Positions 16,017-25,832 of a stretch of DNA of 57,616 bases are shown here, piece by piece (position 1 is the first letter of the stretch; each line of letters starts with the position of its first letter). The stretch is from a virus, in IMG/VR virus record IMGVR_UViG_3300017956_002575, positions 1 through 57,616 of that record. One strand, given 5' to 3'. The position numbers and the translations under genes were made by a program. The notes under the pieces were generated by a model that was not told the DNA's origin, ran no database searches, and saw nothing but the letters and a program-made list of their open reading frames with translations.

Positions 16017-17274
16017 ATCGTGTACATTTTGTATGCACCCGTTTACAGGGCTTGCTACACGAGAAGACGGAGCAATTAAGGTTTGTTGCCGTAGTGCTCC
16101 TATTGGATTTATACAAAATGAAACTCTAGAAGAAGCATGGAACAACGATACCATGCGAGAAGTACGCAGGCAAGTATTAAATAACGAGCGTCCAGAAGTT
16201 TGTAAGCCGTGCTTTGACCTAGAAGATCAGGGCGTACAGAGCTTACGACAGCGTCATATAGCAGGGGTTATACCAGAAGCACGTATAAACTTGTATCCAG
16301 ATGCACTAGACGCACTAGACGACAATTATACAATGCCATTTGAGCTTCCTACTATGGAAATTAAGCTCAATAATCTCTGTAACCTCAAATGTCGTATGTG
16401 CAATCCTTTAGATAGTACACAATGGAAAGACTGGAGTGAGGTAAAACCTTTTTACGAAAAAGAGAATAATATTCTTATTCCAATTATAGACAAACTTACA
16501 GACACACCTGGAAAATATATTGGACCGTTTGACAACAGTGAAAACTGGTGGGCATCCTTTACTAAACTATTGCCGCACTTCCGCAGAGTAGAATTTGCGG
16601 GTGGGGAACCTTTGATGGATCCTTATCATTACAAGATACTTGACATGTTAGCACCTTACGGCGAAAACATAGAACTAAAGTATGCTACAAACGGTACTAC
16701 GCTAGGTATAAAAGGGGGACGCACTATACACGATTATTGGCCTAAGTTTAAATCAATCGCTGTAAACGTAAGTATAGACGGTATACACGATGTCTACGAG
16801 TACATTAGAGGCAATGGTAAGTTTAGCGAAATAGAAGAAAACATCAAAGTGTTTAAGTCATTTCCTAATGTAAGTCGTGTAGTAGGTGCGTTTACTGTAC
16901 AAGCAAACAATATTATGCAGATTGACAAAGTAATAGAATACTTTTTAGAAGAAATGGGTATTGTTTTTTACTCGCATCGTGTAAACTATCCCATGGCACT
17001 ATCTGCTCAAGTTATTCCAAACTTTTTAAAAACAATTGTAATTAATAATCTTGAACAAATGAAACACAAAGTATTAGGCTATAGTTTAGTTAAAGAGTAT
17101 GATATAATAAAGCAAGTTACACTACAACAAATACAAGATAATATAAATTTCTTAGAAGCAAAAGACATGCATCCTACCCATTGGCAAGATTGTGTAAATT
17201 TTAATCGTGCGCTAGATAAAACACGTAATCAAGATTTTCTTACTGTAAACCCGGAGTTTGCTCCGTATGTATAG
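16006..17274 (+). CDS. Twitch-type radical SAM protein 1
   Basis: 422 residues. The core motif CxxxCxxC is at C125, C129, C132 (NLCNLKCRMC), for the SAM-binding 4Fe-4S cluster. A separate Cys-rich N-terminal region (C6, C9, C27, C28, C66, C69) with 'GAIKVCC', 'EAWNNDTMREVR' and 'CKPCF' is the N-terminal half-SPASM/twitch element that may hold a second cluster. FAGGEPLMD is the GGE motif. Three such proteins occur here. Family members are common in marine phages without known substrate. Start ATG 16006 overlaps the upstream SGNH gene. Confidence 0.85.
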   Translation: MKNKSCTFCMHPFTGLATREDGAIKVCCRSAPIGFIQNETLEEAWNNDTMREVRRQVLNNERPEVCKPCFDLEDQGVQSLRQRHIAGVIPEARINLYPDALDALDDNYTMPFELPTMEIKLNNLCNLKCRMCNPLDSTQWKDWSEVKPFYEKENNILIPIIDKLTDTPGKYIGPFDNSENWWASFTKLLPHFRRVEFAGGEPLMDPYHYKILDMLAPYGENIELKYATNGTTLGIKGGRTIHDYWPKFKSIAVNVSIDGIHDVYEYIRGNGKFSEIEENIKVFKSFPNVSRVVGAFTVQANNIMQIDKVIEYFLEEMGIVFYSHRVNYPMALSAQVIPNFLKTIVINNLEQMKHKVLGYSLVKEYDIIKQVTLQQIQDNINFLEAKDMHPTHWQDCVNFNRALDKTRNQDFLTVNPEFAPYV

Positions 17275-18178
17275 AATAGAAAGTAGATGGGGTCATCAAG
17301 ATAGTATACATGTTGAATGGAATATTGGTAAACGCTGTAACCTAGACTGTGCGTATTGTCCTGCTGAAATACACGACAATTTTTCACCACACACTGACTT
17401 AGATGTTATGGTTAACACAATATACGAATTAGAAAAAATAAACAAACCTATACGTTTAAGTTTAACTGGCGGTGAACCTACTGTGCATCCTAAAATTAAT
17501 GATATATTAGAATGTGCTAGTGCTAGACTACAATGGCTAAGTGTTACAACTAATGCATTACGTTCCCCCGAATGGTATATTAAACAGCCTGTGGACCAAT
17601 GGGTGTTTAGTTTACATTTTGACAATGAACATTCTATAAGAGCAACAGAAAATGTTGTTAGATATACACAGTTGCTTGATATGGAGAGTAAGGATACTAA
17701 ATTTCAAGTAAACTTAATGTGTCATCATGAATATATGGAAGATGTAAAGGCTGCTGCTATTTTGTTAGATTCTCATCATGTTCCGTATGTAACTAGACGT
17801 ATACGCTGGACTAAAGCAGATGACAGAGATTACTTTGACGATATGCGTTATAAAGAAAAAGACCTAGAATGGATACTTAGTAAAACTTCAACTGTTAAAG
17901 CAAATTGTGTTATCGACGGGGAACACAAAGTACATGCTAATGATATTATTAAGTACAAATGGAATCAATTTGAAAATTGGACTTGTAATGCAGGGCTAGA
18001 AAGTCTAATGATTAACTGGGACGGTGAAGTACATCGTGCTACATGTAGAGTAGGTGGGAGCTTAGGCAATATTTACAACGGTAGTTTTGAAATACCAAAA
18101 GAACCAATTGTTTGTACACGTAAATGGTGTACCTGTGCAGCAGACATTCCGTTGACTAAAGTAAACGTTGTTTCCTAG
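17267..18178 (+). CDS. Radical SAM protein with Cys-rich C-terminus
   Basis: Start placed at ATG 17267 inside the preceding gene; a TTG at 17258 is the only longer option. In the 303-residue product CxxxCxxC is C24, C28, C31 (KRCNLDCAYC), and SLTGGEPT is the GGE motif. The C-terminal region carries Cys at WTCNAG, RATCRVGG, CTRKWCTC, suggesting an auxiliary cluster. This layout recurs in the proteins at 18156-19133 and 21101-22108. Last gene of the plus block, convergent with and overlapping the next gene by 23 bases. Confidence 0.83.
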   Translation: MYRIESRWGHQDSIHVEWNIGKRCNLDCAYCPAEIHDNFSPHTDLDVMVNTIYELEKINKPIRLSLTGGEPTVHPKINDILECASARLQWLSVTTNALRSPEWYIKQPVDQWVFSLHFDNEHSIRATENVVRYTQLLDMESKDTKFQVNLMCHHEYMEDVKAAAILLDSHHVPYVTRRIRWTKADDRDYFDDMRYKEKDLEWILSKTSTVKANCVIDGEHKVHANDIIKYKWNQFENWTCNAGLESLMINWDGEVHRATCRVGGSLGNIYNGSFEIPKEPIVCTRKWCTCAADIPLTKVNVVS

Positions 18179-19133
18179 CATTTGTTTCTGGTTGACAATC
18201 ACACACTCCTTGTTTCCTGCAAATAGTAGGTATTATTGTTGGAGCAAACTTGTTAATAAAATCTTCATCATAAATGTTATAGCATGTATCTAAATTATAA
18301 ATTGGTTGTCCACAGCCTCCTCTAATATCACCAGTTTTATCAATAAAGAAAGTATCTATTCCAATATTACATTCCCAACCTGTAAAAATATTTTTATTGT
18401 TTAGCGATAGCCAGTTACGTGGAACTTCTTGTTCTGTTTTATCAGAAAAAATTACTGTAGGATTATTTCTAGGTAACTTCTCAGCACCGAGCCAATATTC
18501 TTTGTTAGGCCAACGCTTTAAAGAATTGCTAAGATAGTCTTTTTGTTCTTGTGTATATTTTTGTTTATCATTGTGTACTTCAAGTGCAGTAATTGGCCAT
18601 TCATATTTGCTTTTCTTAAGTGCTTCAACTATAGAAACGCATTTGTCCCAAACAGTTGGATCCATTAATACCATTCCATTCACAGTTTTATTTTTAGTGT
18701 ATAAAATATCACCAACTTCTGCAATGTGTGCAGGATCAACTCTTTCGTGATGACAACTTAACATAGTATGGTCAACATAATCGCCATACTCGTTCCACCA
18801 TCGTATAGTTCTACTTCCATTAGAACTCATACTAATAACACACTTATGTTCTTCGCTAAAATATTTTACAAAAGTGCCAAACTCTCTCCATAATGTAGGT
18901 TCACCGCCGATTATATGCAGATGTATTTCACGTTTATTTCCATTACTTTTATAATAATCAATAATATGACTAAGATTATCTTTTATTCTTTCAAACTTAG
19001 GCCATGGTGTATCACCTTCGTGATATCCTGGAAAACAATACCAGCAATTATAGTTACAAATATTACTTAAAAATAATTCTATCCTTAAAATATCTTTAGG
19101 TATATTTGATTCTATTCTAATTATGTCTTTCAT
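18156..19133 (-). CDS. Radical SAM protein with C-terminal Cys cluster
   Basis: 325 residues. C26, C30, C33 (NICNYNCWYC) form the SAM cluster site, IIGGEPT the GGE motif. A C-terminal group (GWECNIG, RGGCGQP, CRKQGVCDC) may hold another Fe-S centre. It is the last gene of the long minus-strand operon coming from 32 kb, starts by ATGA overlap with the twitch-type gene upstream, and its final bases overlap the convergent radical SAM gene. No substrate is evident. Confidence 0.83.
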   Translation of the reverse strand: MKDIIRIESNIPKDILRIELFLSNICNYNCWYCFPGYHEGDTPWPKFERIKDNLSHIIDYYKSNGNKREIHLHIIGGEPTLWREFGTFVKYFSEEHKCVISMSSNGSRTIRWWNEYGDYVDHTMLSCHHERVDPAHIAEVGDILYTKNKTVNGMVLMDPTVWDKCVSIVEALKKSKYEWPITALEVHNDKQKYTQEQKDYLSNSLKRWPNKEYWLGAEKLPRNNPTVIFSDKTEQEVPRNWLSLNNKNIFTGWECNIGIDTFFIDKTGDIRGGCGQPIYNLDTCYNIYDEDFINKFAPTIIPTICRKQGVCDCQPETNARKQRLL

Positions 19134-20509
19134 AGCAAATGCTCTAACTCTGGAAAAATACTTGAAGCTGATAAACCTCGTATATTGTCTAGTTTGTTTA
19201 CATATTCTTTAAAACCTGATAACAACCGGCTGTTGTCATATTTGTGCATATAATTTAAAATGCCTTCCCACTGATTCCAACCTTTTGGATTTTTAACCCA
19301 AAAATCATCATCTTGAGTATAATTGTCCCACAACCATTGTTTTAGTTCATCAAATTTTTGTTGTACTTCTTGTTTATCCTTTTCTGGAAGTATTGAAATA
19401 TTAAGAAATGTTGGAATATGTACTAGGTGTGCATTAACTAGTCCGCCGCCCATTACGTGTCCGTCAATAGTTCCTATATTCATTTTTTTAAAATTACTGT
19501 TTACTTTCCATTTTATAAAATCAGGTATATGTTTTATATTAAAAATTTGTATAGCTGTTGCTATGCTAACATGAATATTATCAGGCGTATTATCAAGTAA
19601 GTGCAGTGTGCGTTCTACATCTTTAAAACTTGTTGGATATCTTATATACTCGTCTCTTTCAAAACAAGCATCTATACTTACAGCAAATTTTACCTTTTTG
19701 AATTTACTCCAAATATTAATTAATTCTTCATCAACAAGTATACCATTTGAGTTATATCGAAGTAATATGTTTTGCGCATAGCCTTGACGTATGATTTCTT
19801 CTAAAAAAGTTTTATGTTCTTTAATCATTAACGGTTCGCCGCCTGCAAAGTACACTTGCTTTAGATTAGGTATTTGTTCATACAACTCGTCCCAAAATTT
19901 TCCTTCTTCATACCATTTGTTGTTAAACCCCTTTTTGTCCCAAGTCATTTGATTTTTAACTTCGGGGTCTTGGAGCACTGGTATAAGTTTTTTCCAATCA
20001 CCTACCCATTTGCTACTATCATGAGGTGAACACATTACACACTTAATATTACAAGTATGTCCTAAGCGTAAATCTAAATATTGTAAACGACTAGGAACAG
20101 TACCATCTTCTTCTGTTTGTTGTATTAATTCTTCAACATCTAAACCTTCATCTTGTATCCAAAAGCCTGTTTCCCAAATACGTTTACTTACAATTCCTTG
20201 ATCTTCTTCTTTAAAACATCCTGTACAACTTGCTGGTATATTACCTTCTAGCATAGTTTTACGAACACTACACATATACTTGTTATTAAATGCTTCTAAC
20301 GGAGCAGTGTGTGCAAAGTTAGCAGGTTCTCCGTCCTCATTTTTAACCAATCCAATTTTATGATCAAAACCTGCTCCACTAGCATTTGATGTACAACACA
20401 ATCTCATATCGCCGTTAGGGCGAGTGGCTAAATGTATCCACGGCAAAATACAAAATGTTGGTGAGCCTGTTATATCTTCAAGCTGTTTTTTATATTTTTC
20501 TATTGCCAT
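19130..20509 (-). CDS. Twitch-type radical SAM protein 2
   Basis: 459 residues. SAM cluster at C153, C157, C160 (HTCNIKCVMCSPHDSSKW). The N-terminal Cys-rich region has C20 (FCILPWIHLAT), C38 and C39 (MRLCC), C95 and C98 (CTGCFKEEDQG), as in the copies at 16006 and 25832. FAGGEPLMI is the GGE motif. It starts by TAATG fusion with the methyltransferase gene and ends by ATGA with the next radical SAM gene, so the three are tightly coupled. Function unknown; peptide or carbohydrate modification are both possible. Confidence 0.85.
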   Translation of the reverse strand: MAIEKYKKQLEDITGSPTFCILPWIHLATRPNGDMRLCCTSNASGAGFDHKIGLVKNEDGEPANFAHTAPLEAFNNKYMCSVRKTMLEGNIPASCTGCFKEEDQGIVSKRIWETGFWIQDEGLDVEELIQQTEEDGTVPSRLQYLDLRLGHTCNIKCVMCSPHDSSKWVGDWKKLIPVLQDPEVKNQMTWDKKGFNNKWYEEGKFWDELYEQIPNLKQVYFAGGEPLMIKEHKTFLEEIIRQGYAQNILLRYNSNGILVDEELINIWSKFKKVKFAVSIDACFERDEYIRYPTSFKDVERTLHLLDNTPDNIHVSIATAIQIFNIKHIPDFIKWKVNSNFKKMNIGTIDGHVMGGGLVNAHLVHIPTFLNISILPEKDKQEVQQKFDELKQWLWDNYTQDDDFWVKNPKGWNQWEGILNYMHKYDNSRLLSGFKEYVNKLDNIRGLSASSIFPELEHLL

Positions 20510-21111
20510 TAGCTGCTTCTTTTTCCAATTATCATGTATCTATTATACAAAGGCAAAGATAATGTATCTTTGTATATAGGATTTATTTTACTCATTCTTA
20601 CAAAATCATCAATATCAAACGCACATCTAATGTGTTCTTCAATATCAGTAAAATTATTACTTTGTAATACAATCAACGAATCTGCTGGTACTAAATCTAA
20701 CCATGCTTCATACTGTTCTTGCGTTAAATGTTCGCAACTTGTATTAATAATAATATCCGCACCATAGTAATATTTAGACATGTCAGCAGTAATAGCTTGA
20801 AACTTACCATCAATGTGATATCTTTTGTTTATAGTATTTGCAACTTCTTCACATTCAGGGTCTATATCAATACTACTGATTGTAGTGATAGGAATGTTAC
20901 TATTAAAAAGTAAACTAGCAAGTACACCATTCCAACCTGCACATATTTCAATAGAATTATCATCAAGTTCTATATGTTCTTGTAATTTTTCTATAAGCCA
21001 TATTTTTGAATTTATTTGACCTTTCCAAAAACTTTCTAAGGTACGGTATCTGTCTTCGCTGTTTCGAATTGCGTCCATCCAAAATAATATGTCCTGTATG
21101 TCAACTTTCAT
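20509..21111 (-). CDS. Class I SAM-dependent methyltransferase-like protein
   Basis: 200 residues. Motif I EICAGWNGVLASLLF (SAM loop), acidic motif II SIDIDPECEEV, and motif IV ADIIINTSCEHL are visible in the right order for a Rossmann-fold methyltransferase. The first 50 residues (IRNSEDRYRTLESFWKGQINSK) are a helical cap. No target-specific domain is seen. It sits between two radical SAM genes with overlaps of 11 bases and 1 base, so it probably acts in the same pathway. Confidence 0.72.
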   Translation of the reverse strand: MKVDIQDILFWMDAIRNSEDRYRTLESFWKGQINSKIWLIEKLQEHIELDDNSIEICAGWNGVLASLLFNSNIPITTISSIDIDPECEEVANTINKRYHIDGKFQAITADMSKYYYGADIIINTSCEHLTQEQYEAWLDLVPADSLIVLQSNNFTDIEEHIRCAFDIDDFVRMSKINPIYKDTLSLPLYNRYMIIGKRSS

Positions 21112-22108
21112 TTTTTACCTTTGGCAATTTTGAATCTGCACTACTAACACATGTTGGAGTAATACATTTACGCGGTTCTTTAAATATTTCAAATCCTTCA
21201 CTAAGTGTTCCAATTGGCTCATCATGGCAACTATAGCTACGTTTAACTTCATTTTCACGTATTACAATACCTTGATAGCCTGCATTACAAGTCCATCCTT
21301 GAAACTTATTAAATCCAAACGCATTAAATCTTTCTGCTTGATCTATATAATATGTATTTCCTTTACTGTCTAAGAGTTCAACTTGTAACAAAGGAATTAA
21401 CTTTTTGTATCTATCTGGGATTTGTTGTGGGAATCCTGTTTGCATTCTTCTAATTTGTTCAGTTGTGTATCCAGATACAACATAGGATGCAGTAGGATCG
21501 GACTGGGGTTTAAGTGTGACATTGATACCTCTATCGGCAAACCGCTCACAGCGTTCGTATAATTCGTCAAACATTTCTGGAACCATAACTTGATTGATTG
21601 TGACAAACGTTTCATCGTTCATTAACTGGAGGCACTTGTCTCCAAACTCCTGTTCTTTTGCAAACTCTGCGTGGTAACTTGCTGTTATACTCCTACGCTC
21701 TAGAGTTTTAGTATTGTCTAACCATCTACTCCACCATTTGCTTCCTGGCGAAAGATTTGTAGTCATGTGTATACTCTGATACCCGGGTGCTGTATCACTA
21801 CAGTAATGATCTATGATCTCCCCAAAGTATTTATAGGCTGTTGGTTCACCACCGCTAAAACTGAAGTGGAAATCTGTAAAACCATTTGCACGAGCCTGTG
21901 CTTTGATGCTGTCAAGGGTGTTTAAGTAAATTTTTAAATCTTGGTGGTCTGGGGTACTAGATCTAGCGTATGGCCAGCAATATGAGCAGTTATAATTACA
22001 AAATCTAGCCAGAATCCACGAAACTGTAAAAAGATGGCTCTTTAGGAGGGTTTTCTGCCCAAACTCTGTAATATTATCCCACGGTATGTCTTGAAAATTA
22101 TTGTTCAT
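21101..22108 (-). CDS. Radical SAM protein, CNYNCSYC type
   Basis: Start set at ATG 22108, overlapping the upstream TGA as ATGA; an upstream in-frame start at 22138 would add ten residues lying inside the preceding gene. In the 335-residue product C37, C41, C44 (RFCNYNCSYC) form the cluster site and SFSGGEPTA the GGE motif. C-terminal Cys (WTCNAGYQG, YSCHDEP, CITPTC) resemble those of the two shorter copies, so these are probably relatives. No known substrate. Confidence 0.83.
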   Translation of the reverse strand: MNNNFQDIPWDNITEFGQKTLLKSHLFTVSWILARFCNYNCSYCWPYARSSTPDHQDLKIYLNTLDSIKAQARANGFTDFHFSFSGGEPTAYKYFGEIIDHYCSDTAPGYQSIHMTTNLSPGSKWWSRWLDNTKTLERRSITASYHAEFAKEQEFGDKCLQLMNDETFVTINQVMVPEMFDELYERCERFADRGINVTLKPQSDPTASYVVSGYTTEQIRRMQTGFPQQIPDRYKKLIPLLQVELLDSKGNTYYIDQAERFNAFGFNKFQGWTCNAGYQGIVIRENEVKRSYSCHDEPIGTLSEGFEIFKEPRKCITPTCVSSADSKLPKVKNES

Positions 22109-23151
22109 TTTCTTTGATCGTATACACTTTTTGAACACGACTTAACACAAGTCATGCACTTATTTTTTCCTTGCCAGTACTCTGGTAATAACTTAAATAA
22201 TATTTTATCAGTATGCAAAACACCGTCTTGACAATTTGGTAAACCAACTCGTTGTATTATTTCCTTTGTATTGTCTACTGCTAAATTACGCAAAGTATGT
22301 ATTGGTAATTTTTCTTCAATATGGTTTTCTAGATAATCACTTCCTAACCAACAACACGGAAAAATATTTCCGTAAGGATCTATATAAACACTTTGGTCTG
22401 TCTGACATAACGGGTTAATTGTTGCATTAGATAAAACGTTTTCTCTAATATTTTTATCAACTAGTTTATCTAACTCTAAATTAGGAGTTTTTTTAAATTT
22501 TGAACGCTGTGCAGGTTCTAAATAATATATTACTTCACCATTATCGTTGTGTACTTCAAATTTATCTATATTATAAAATCTCGAAGTACTAATAAAATTA
22601 ATTTTTTCAACACCTAAATTTAATATATATTTTTCAAGTTCTTCTACGTCATGTTCGTTATGTGCAAACACAAGACTATCTACTCTTGCTTTTCCTCCTG
22701 CATCAACAAATGCACGTAAATTTTCAATTACTTTATCAAACTTTGTATTTTTACGATATAGTTCATGCTTACCCTTAAAGCCGTCTACAGCAAATATAAC
22801 TTCGACATTTTGTTTTGCAAGTTTGCGCCACCATTCTGTATTACGCATACCTCCGTTAGTATGTATTGCAAGTCTAGCAGTTGGATTGCACTCTCGAACA
22901 TAAGAATAAATTTCTAAACAATCTTTTGCAAATGCAGGATCACCGTAGTTGCCGCAACTGTAAAAATTATCTAGTTGTGCTAAAAAGTGTTTAGGAAACC
23001 ATTCTTTAAATTGTTCAATACTAATATCGCCATTACGTATAAAAGGACGAGTTTTGCCACCATTAAAATTTCTAGCACACATTGGACATTGTGCTTGACA
23101 CTTATCTGTTAGTTCAATGTGAACTTGTTTTATCTTATATACTGGCTGCAT
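22105..23151 (-). CDS. Radical SAM/SPASM protein
   Basis: 348 residues. C18, C22, C25 (DKCQAQCPMC) form the SAM cluster at the very N-terminus. The C-terminal region has LCQTDQSVYIDPYGNIFPCCWLG and CMTCVKSC, the seven-Cys SPASM layout used for auxiliary Fe-S clusters in peptide- and alcohol-modifying enzymes. It is the copy most like classic SPASM maturases. It starts 17 bases inside the upstream glycosyltransferase-like gene and is coupled by ATGA to the next radical SAM gene. Confidence 0.86.
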   Translation of the reverse strand: MQPVYKIKQVHIELTDKCQAQCPMCARNFNGGKTRPFIRNGDISIEQFKEWFPKHFLAQLDNFYSCGNYGDPAFAKDCLEIYSYVRECNPTARLAIHTNGGMRNTEWWRKLAKQNVEVIFAVDGFKGKHELYRKNTKFDKVIENLRAFVDAGGKARVDSLVFAHNEHDVEELEKYILNLGVEKINFISTSRFYNIDKFEVHNDNGEVIYYLEPAQRSKFKKTPNLELDKLVDKNIRENVLSNATINPLCQTDQSVYIDPYGNIFPCCWLGSDYLENHIEEKLPIHTLRNLAVDNTKEIIQRVGLPNCQDGVLHTDKILFKLLPEYWQGKNKCMTCVKSCSKSVYDQRK

Positions 23152-23818
23152 TAAATTGTTCCTCTAGCCAGTCAAAGTCATTTATAAGTTTTAACGCAGC
23201 ATCATTATTAGAATTTACTGTACCGTATTCTTTTCCAGCTAGTGCTCCGCTAATTGCCCATTTACCATTTTTACGTTCTTCGCCTACACTACACCAAATT
23301 TTTAATCTAGATTCTGTTTCTTCGCTTACTTGTCCTTCAATTACTTTTGACGACAATTTAACACATTCTCTAAATGCACTACGCCAAGAACTATAAGGGT
23401 CTGTATTAAAGGAGGTATAATTTGATATTTGTTCAACTACTTTAAACTTATCGCTTATACTAGTTGTCATATCAGTTTTACTAGTATCCATATTAATTGT
23501 TAATTTACGAGGTAATAACTTTACTCCGCCATAGCCGTAAATTAAATCGTTAACAGGATTTTGACTGCGCCATACGTGTACAGTATCTAAATCCCAGTCT
23601 GGAACTACATAATCAAAATTAAAGTTGTCTACAATGAGAGCATCAGCGTCTACTATCCAAACCATTTTTGTTAGGCATTTTTTAGCAGCAGCAATATGGG
23701 CTTGGTGTATTCCTTTTACTCCGTTAATACGTTTAGCAACAGGAAACCGTTTTTTTAGTTTTTCGTAATTTGTGTCTGCATAACGTTCATTATAACTTAT
23801 AAAGACTATATCGTACAT
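23135..23818 (-). CDS. Glycosyltransferase-like protein, GT-A type, pair member 1
   Basis: 227 residues. It begins YDIVFISYNERYADTNYEKLKKRFPVAKR, close to the start of the protein at 28368-29297 (DIIYLSYDEPNAEKNYADL), so they are paralogues. The acidic DxD-type motif is D57-A-D59 (WIVDADAL), the metal and nucleotide-sugar site of GT-A enzymes. WHLDW-like and WRSAFRECVKL regions are shared too. Short form; probably adds a sugar in the cytoplasm to a glycan or lipid carrier. Acceptor unknown. Confidence 0.6.
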   Translation of the reverse strand: MYDIVFISYNERYADTNYEKLKKRFPVAKRINGVKGIHQAHIAAAKKCLTKMVWIVDADALIVDNFNFDYVVPDWDLDTVHVWRSQNPVNDLIYGYGGVKLLPRKLTINMDTSKTDMTTSISDKFKVVEQISNYTSFNTDPYSSWRSAFRECVKLSSKVIEGQVSEETESRLKIWCSVGEERKNGKWAISGALAGKEYGTVNSNNDAALKLINDFDWLEEQFNAASI

Positions 23819-23820
23819 GT

Positions 23821-25047
23821 TTATGTTTTTCTAGTGTTGCCATAATGAACAACTTCTATACCTTCTAGTTTTGGCATAGTCCTCCAAGGATCAACAATTA
23901 CACTACCTGTTGTAGGAGTGAAGTACATTTCATCATCAGTAACACTAACTCCTGTGCCTGAATAAGTTACTTTAGCATTATGTGCCATTAATACTACAGC
24001 AGGTTCATCATCAACAGTTGTATCTCCTGTAAGAGGATCTGCATATGTTAATTTTACGCCTGCGGCTTCTACAAAGTGTCCGACTAATTCACTATAACTT
24101 CCTATAGTGTACGGTACGTAAGGCTTATATGCTCTGCCATGAATTACTACAGGCAGATTCTTTTCTTGTGCGATAGATATTAATTTTTCAGCCATGTTTT
24201 TTGCTTGCATATCTCTACTATGCATAATAGCATGGAATAAATCATAACCTAAATCTAGTTTTTCTGCTAGATATCTTAGTGCAATGTTGTCTCTAGGATG
24301 ACATGCACCTGCATCACCTAAACCAGCAGTTAAATAACGAGGACCTGTAATACGTTGTGTTGCTTTTTTAAGTGCATCTGTAACTACATCAACGTTTATA
24401 TTACCATTACGTTCAGCAACGTCTTGAATCATATTAACTAAACCAATTTTAGCACTAATAAATGTATTATAAAAAACTTTAATTGCTTCTGCTTCGTCCC
24501 ATGTTCCAATATTTACAATTGGATTGTTTTCCATTAGCGGCTGATAAAAATCTGTAAGTATTTTTGCATCGCCTGTTTCTGAACCATCATCCGTTCCAAT
24601 AATTAAACATTCAGGATTTACCATATCCCATTTGACTGATCCCATAGCAATTAAATAAGGATTATAGATAAATCTTGCATTTGTAATACAAGGACGTAAA
24701 TGTTCTCTAACTGTGCCTGGTAAAACTGTACTAATAAGAACAACCAATTGCTGTTGTGTTACATATTTGTTAATTTCAGTTAGAACATCTTGGACAATAC
24801 TGTAATCAAAATCTTTTGTAGGTAAGTTAGCAATAGGTTTACTTCCACCGTATTCTTCACTGTGCGGAGTTGGCACAGCTACAAAAATTAAATCTGCATT
24901 TTGAACTGCTTCTTCAACGGTATTTAATAACGGAATTTTTGCACTAGGATCCTTTACAACATCATATCCAACAACATTGTAATGATGACTCATAACCTCT
25001 GCACAAGGTAATCCTAATTTTCCGCATCCTATCATTGCTACGTTCAT
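23821..25047 (-). CDS. UDP-glucose/GDP-mannose dehydrogenase family protein
   Basis: 408 residues, the family length. Rossmann motif GCGKLGLP (7-14) for NAD, VAVPTP (57-62), the catalytic-lysine region NTFISAK (K200) and catalytic C249 in DAGACHPRD, equivalent to the GGxCxPKD nucleophile. These enzymes oxidise a UDP- or GDP-hexose to the uronate. The product would feed the glycosyltransferases here. Upstream is a 44-base gap with an AGAGG ribosome site and an AT-rich sequence, the largest gap in this operon, so a promoter could lie here. Exact sugar substrate not resolved. Confidence 0.88.
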   Translation of the reverse strand: MNVAMIGCGKLGLPCAEVMSHHYNVVGYDVVKDPSAKIPLLNTVEEAVQNADLIFVAVPTPHSEEYGGSKPIANLPTKDFDYSIVQDVLTEINKYVTQQQLVVLISTVLPGTVREHLRPCITNARFIYNPYLIAMGSVKWDMVNPECLIIGTDDGSETGDAKILTDFYQPLMENNPIVNIGTWDEAEAIKVFYNTFISAKIGLVNMIQDVAERNGNINVDVVTDALKKATQRITGPRYLTAGLGDAGACHPRDNIALRYLAEKLDLGYDLFHAIMHSRDMQAKNMAEKLISIAQEKNLPVVIHGRAYKPYVPYTIGSYSELVGHFVEAAGVKLTYADPLTGDTTVDDEPAVVLMAHNAKVTYSGTGVSVTDDEMYFTPTTGSVIVDPWRTMPKLEGIEVVHYGNTRKT

Positions 25048-25091
25048 ATTTTTTCCTCTTATATTTTTATAGTTATCTAAGTATTTTTAAT

Positions 25092-25832
25092 TTATTTTAG
25101 ATTGTGAAGAATTTGTTGTGTCCAAAGATCAATACCTTTCCTAGAAGGATGGTTATCTGTATCATATCCAAATACATCTCCTTGAAATTTGCGTTGTAAT
25201 CTTAGTTTTTGTCCAGAACCTGTGATTACTACACTATTATCTTGGCTGTACGTTGGTATTGATTTTTCGTAATCATAAGTTGCTGAAAAAATACTGCTCT
25301 TATAACTAGGATCTCTTAGTAGGTTATAAAACGACTCACACAAAACATTCAAATAAGGATATTGTTTTGTTAAACTTAAATCAATGTCGCTACATCCGCC
25401 AATTAAATTTATTTTAGTTTTATATGTTTTTCCGATTTCGTTTAAGTTATAGTAAAAAAGATCTATTAAAGTTTTATTAAATTCTTTATAATTGCCATTT
25501 TTAAATATGTGACTAAAATTAGCTGTATTATGATTTATCTTAGATATAACACTTCTCATTGGTTCTGTTTGTATTACTAATATACAAGTTTTAGGTTTTC
25601 TAAAAGATTTTACAGTGTAAGATTCTAATACACCTCTTAAGGATTCTAATATAAATTCATTACTTACGCCGCCTTGAGAAAAATTTTCAATTTCTGAAAA
25701 ATATTCTAATAGTTTTTCGCTGAAATAATTGTCGCCATTGTCGATAAAAGATCCGTCAGGCGTTGTCCAAGCGCCTCTACCCCAGCTGTCTCCAAAAATT
25801 AAAGCTCTGTGATACTTTGATGCTTTCCACAT
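25092..25832 (-). CDS. SGNH/GDSL hydrolase-like protein, large
   Basis: 246 residues. ALIFGDSWGRGAW holds the nucleophile Ser of block I and TDNHPSRKGIDLW the Asp-x-x-His-Pro pair of block V. Asn and Gly of blocks II and III (GGVSNEF, IQTEP) can be traced. As with the other copies, no signal peptide is seen, so action in the infected cell is likely, such as O-acyl changes on sugars. The start fuses with the stop of the upstream twitch-type gene as TAATG. Confidence 0.72.
   Translation of the reverse strand: MWKASKYHRALIFGDSWGRGAWTTPDGSFIDNGDNYFSEKLLEYFSEIENFSQGGVSNEFILESLRGVLESYTVKSFRKPKTCILVIQTEPMRSVISKINHNTANFSHIFKNGNYKEFNKTLIDLFYYNLNEIGKTYKTKINLIGGCSDIDLSLTKQYPYLNVLCESFYNLLRDPSYKSSIFSATYDYEKSIPTYSQDNSVVITGSGQKLRLQRKFQGDVFGYDTDNHPSRKGIDLWTQQILHNLK

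Noticed and set aside
17258-17266. TTG-initiated longer start for the radical SAM gene
   Set aside because: The ATG at 17267 gives a normal N-terminus and overlaps the upstream stop in the usual manner.
21828-21835. TATTTATA (TATAAATA on the minus strand) as another late promoter
   Set aside because: It is inside the coding sequence of a radical SAM gene with no gene start near it, so it is most likely part of the codons for a Lys-Tyr-Phe stretch.
16006-23151. A small precursor peptide gene (RiPP) for the radical SAM enzymes
   Set aside because: Genes overlap or abut throughout and no short frame with a ribosome site fits between them; a precursor could exist elsewhere in the genome.
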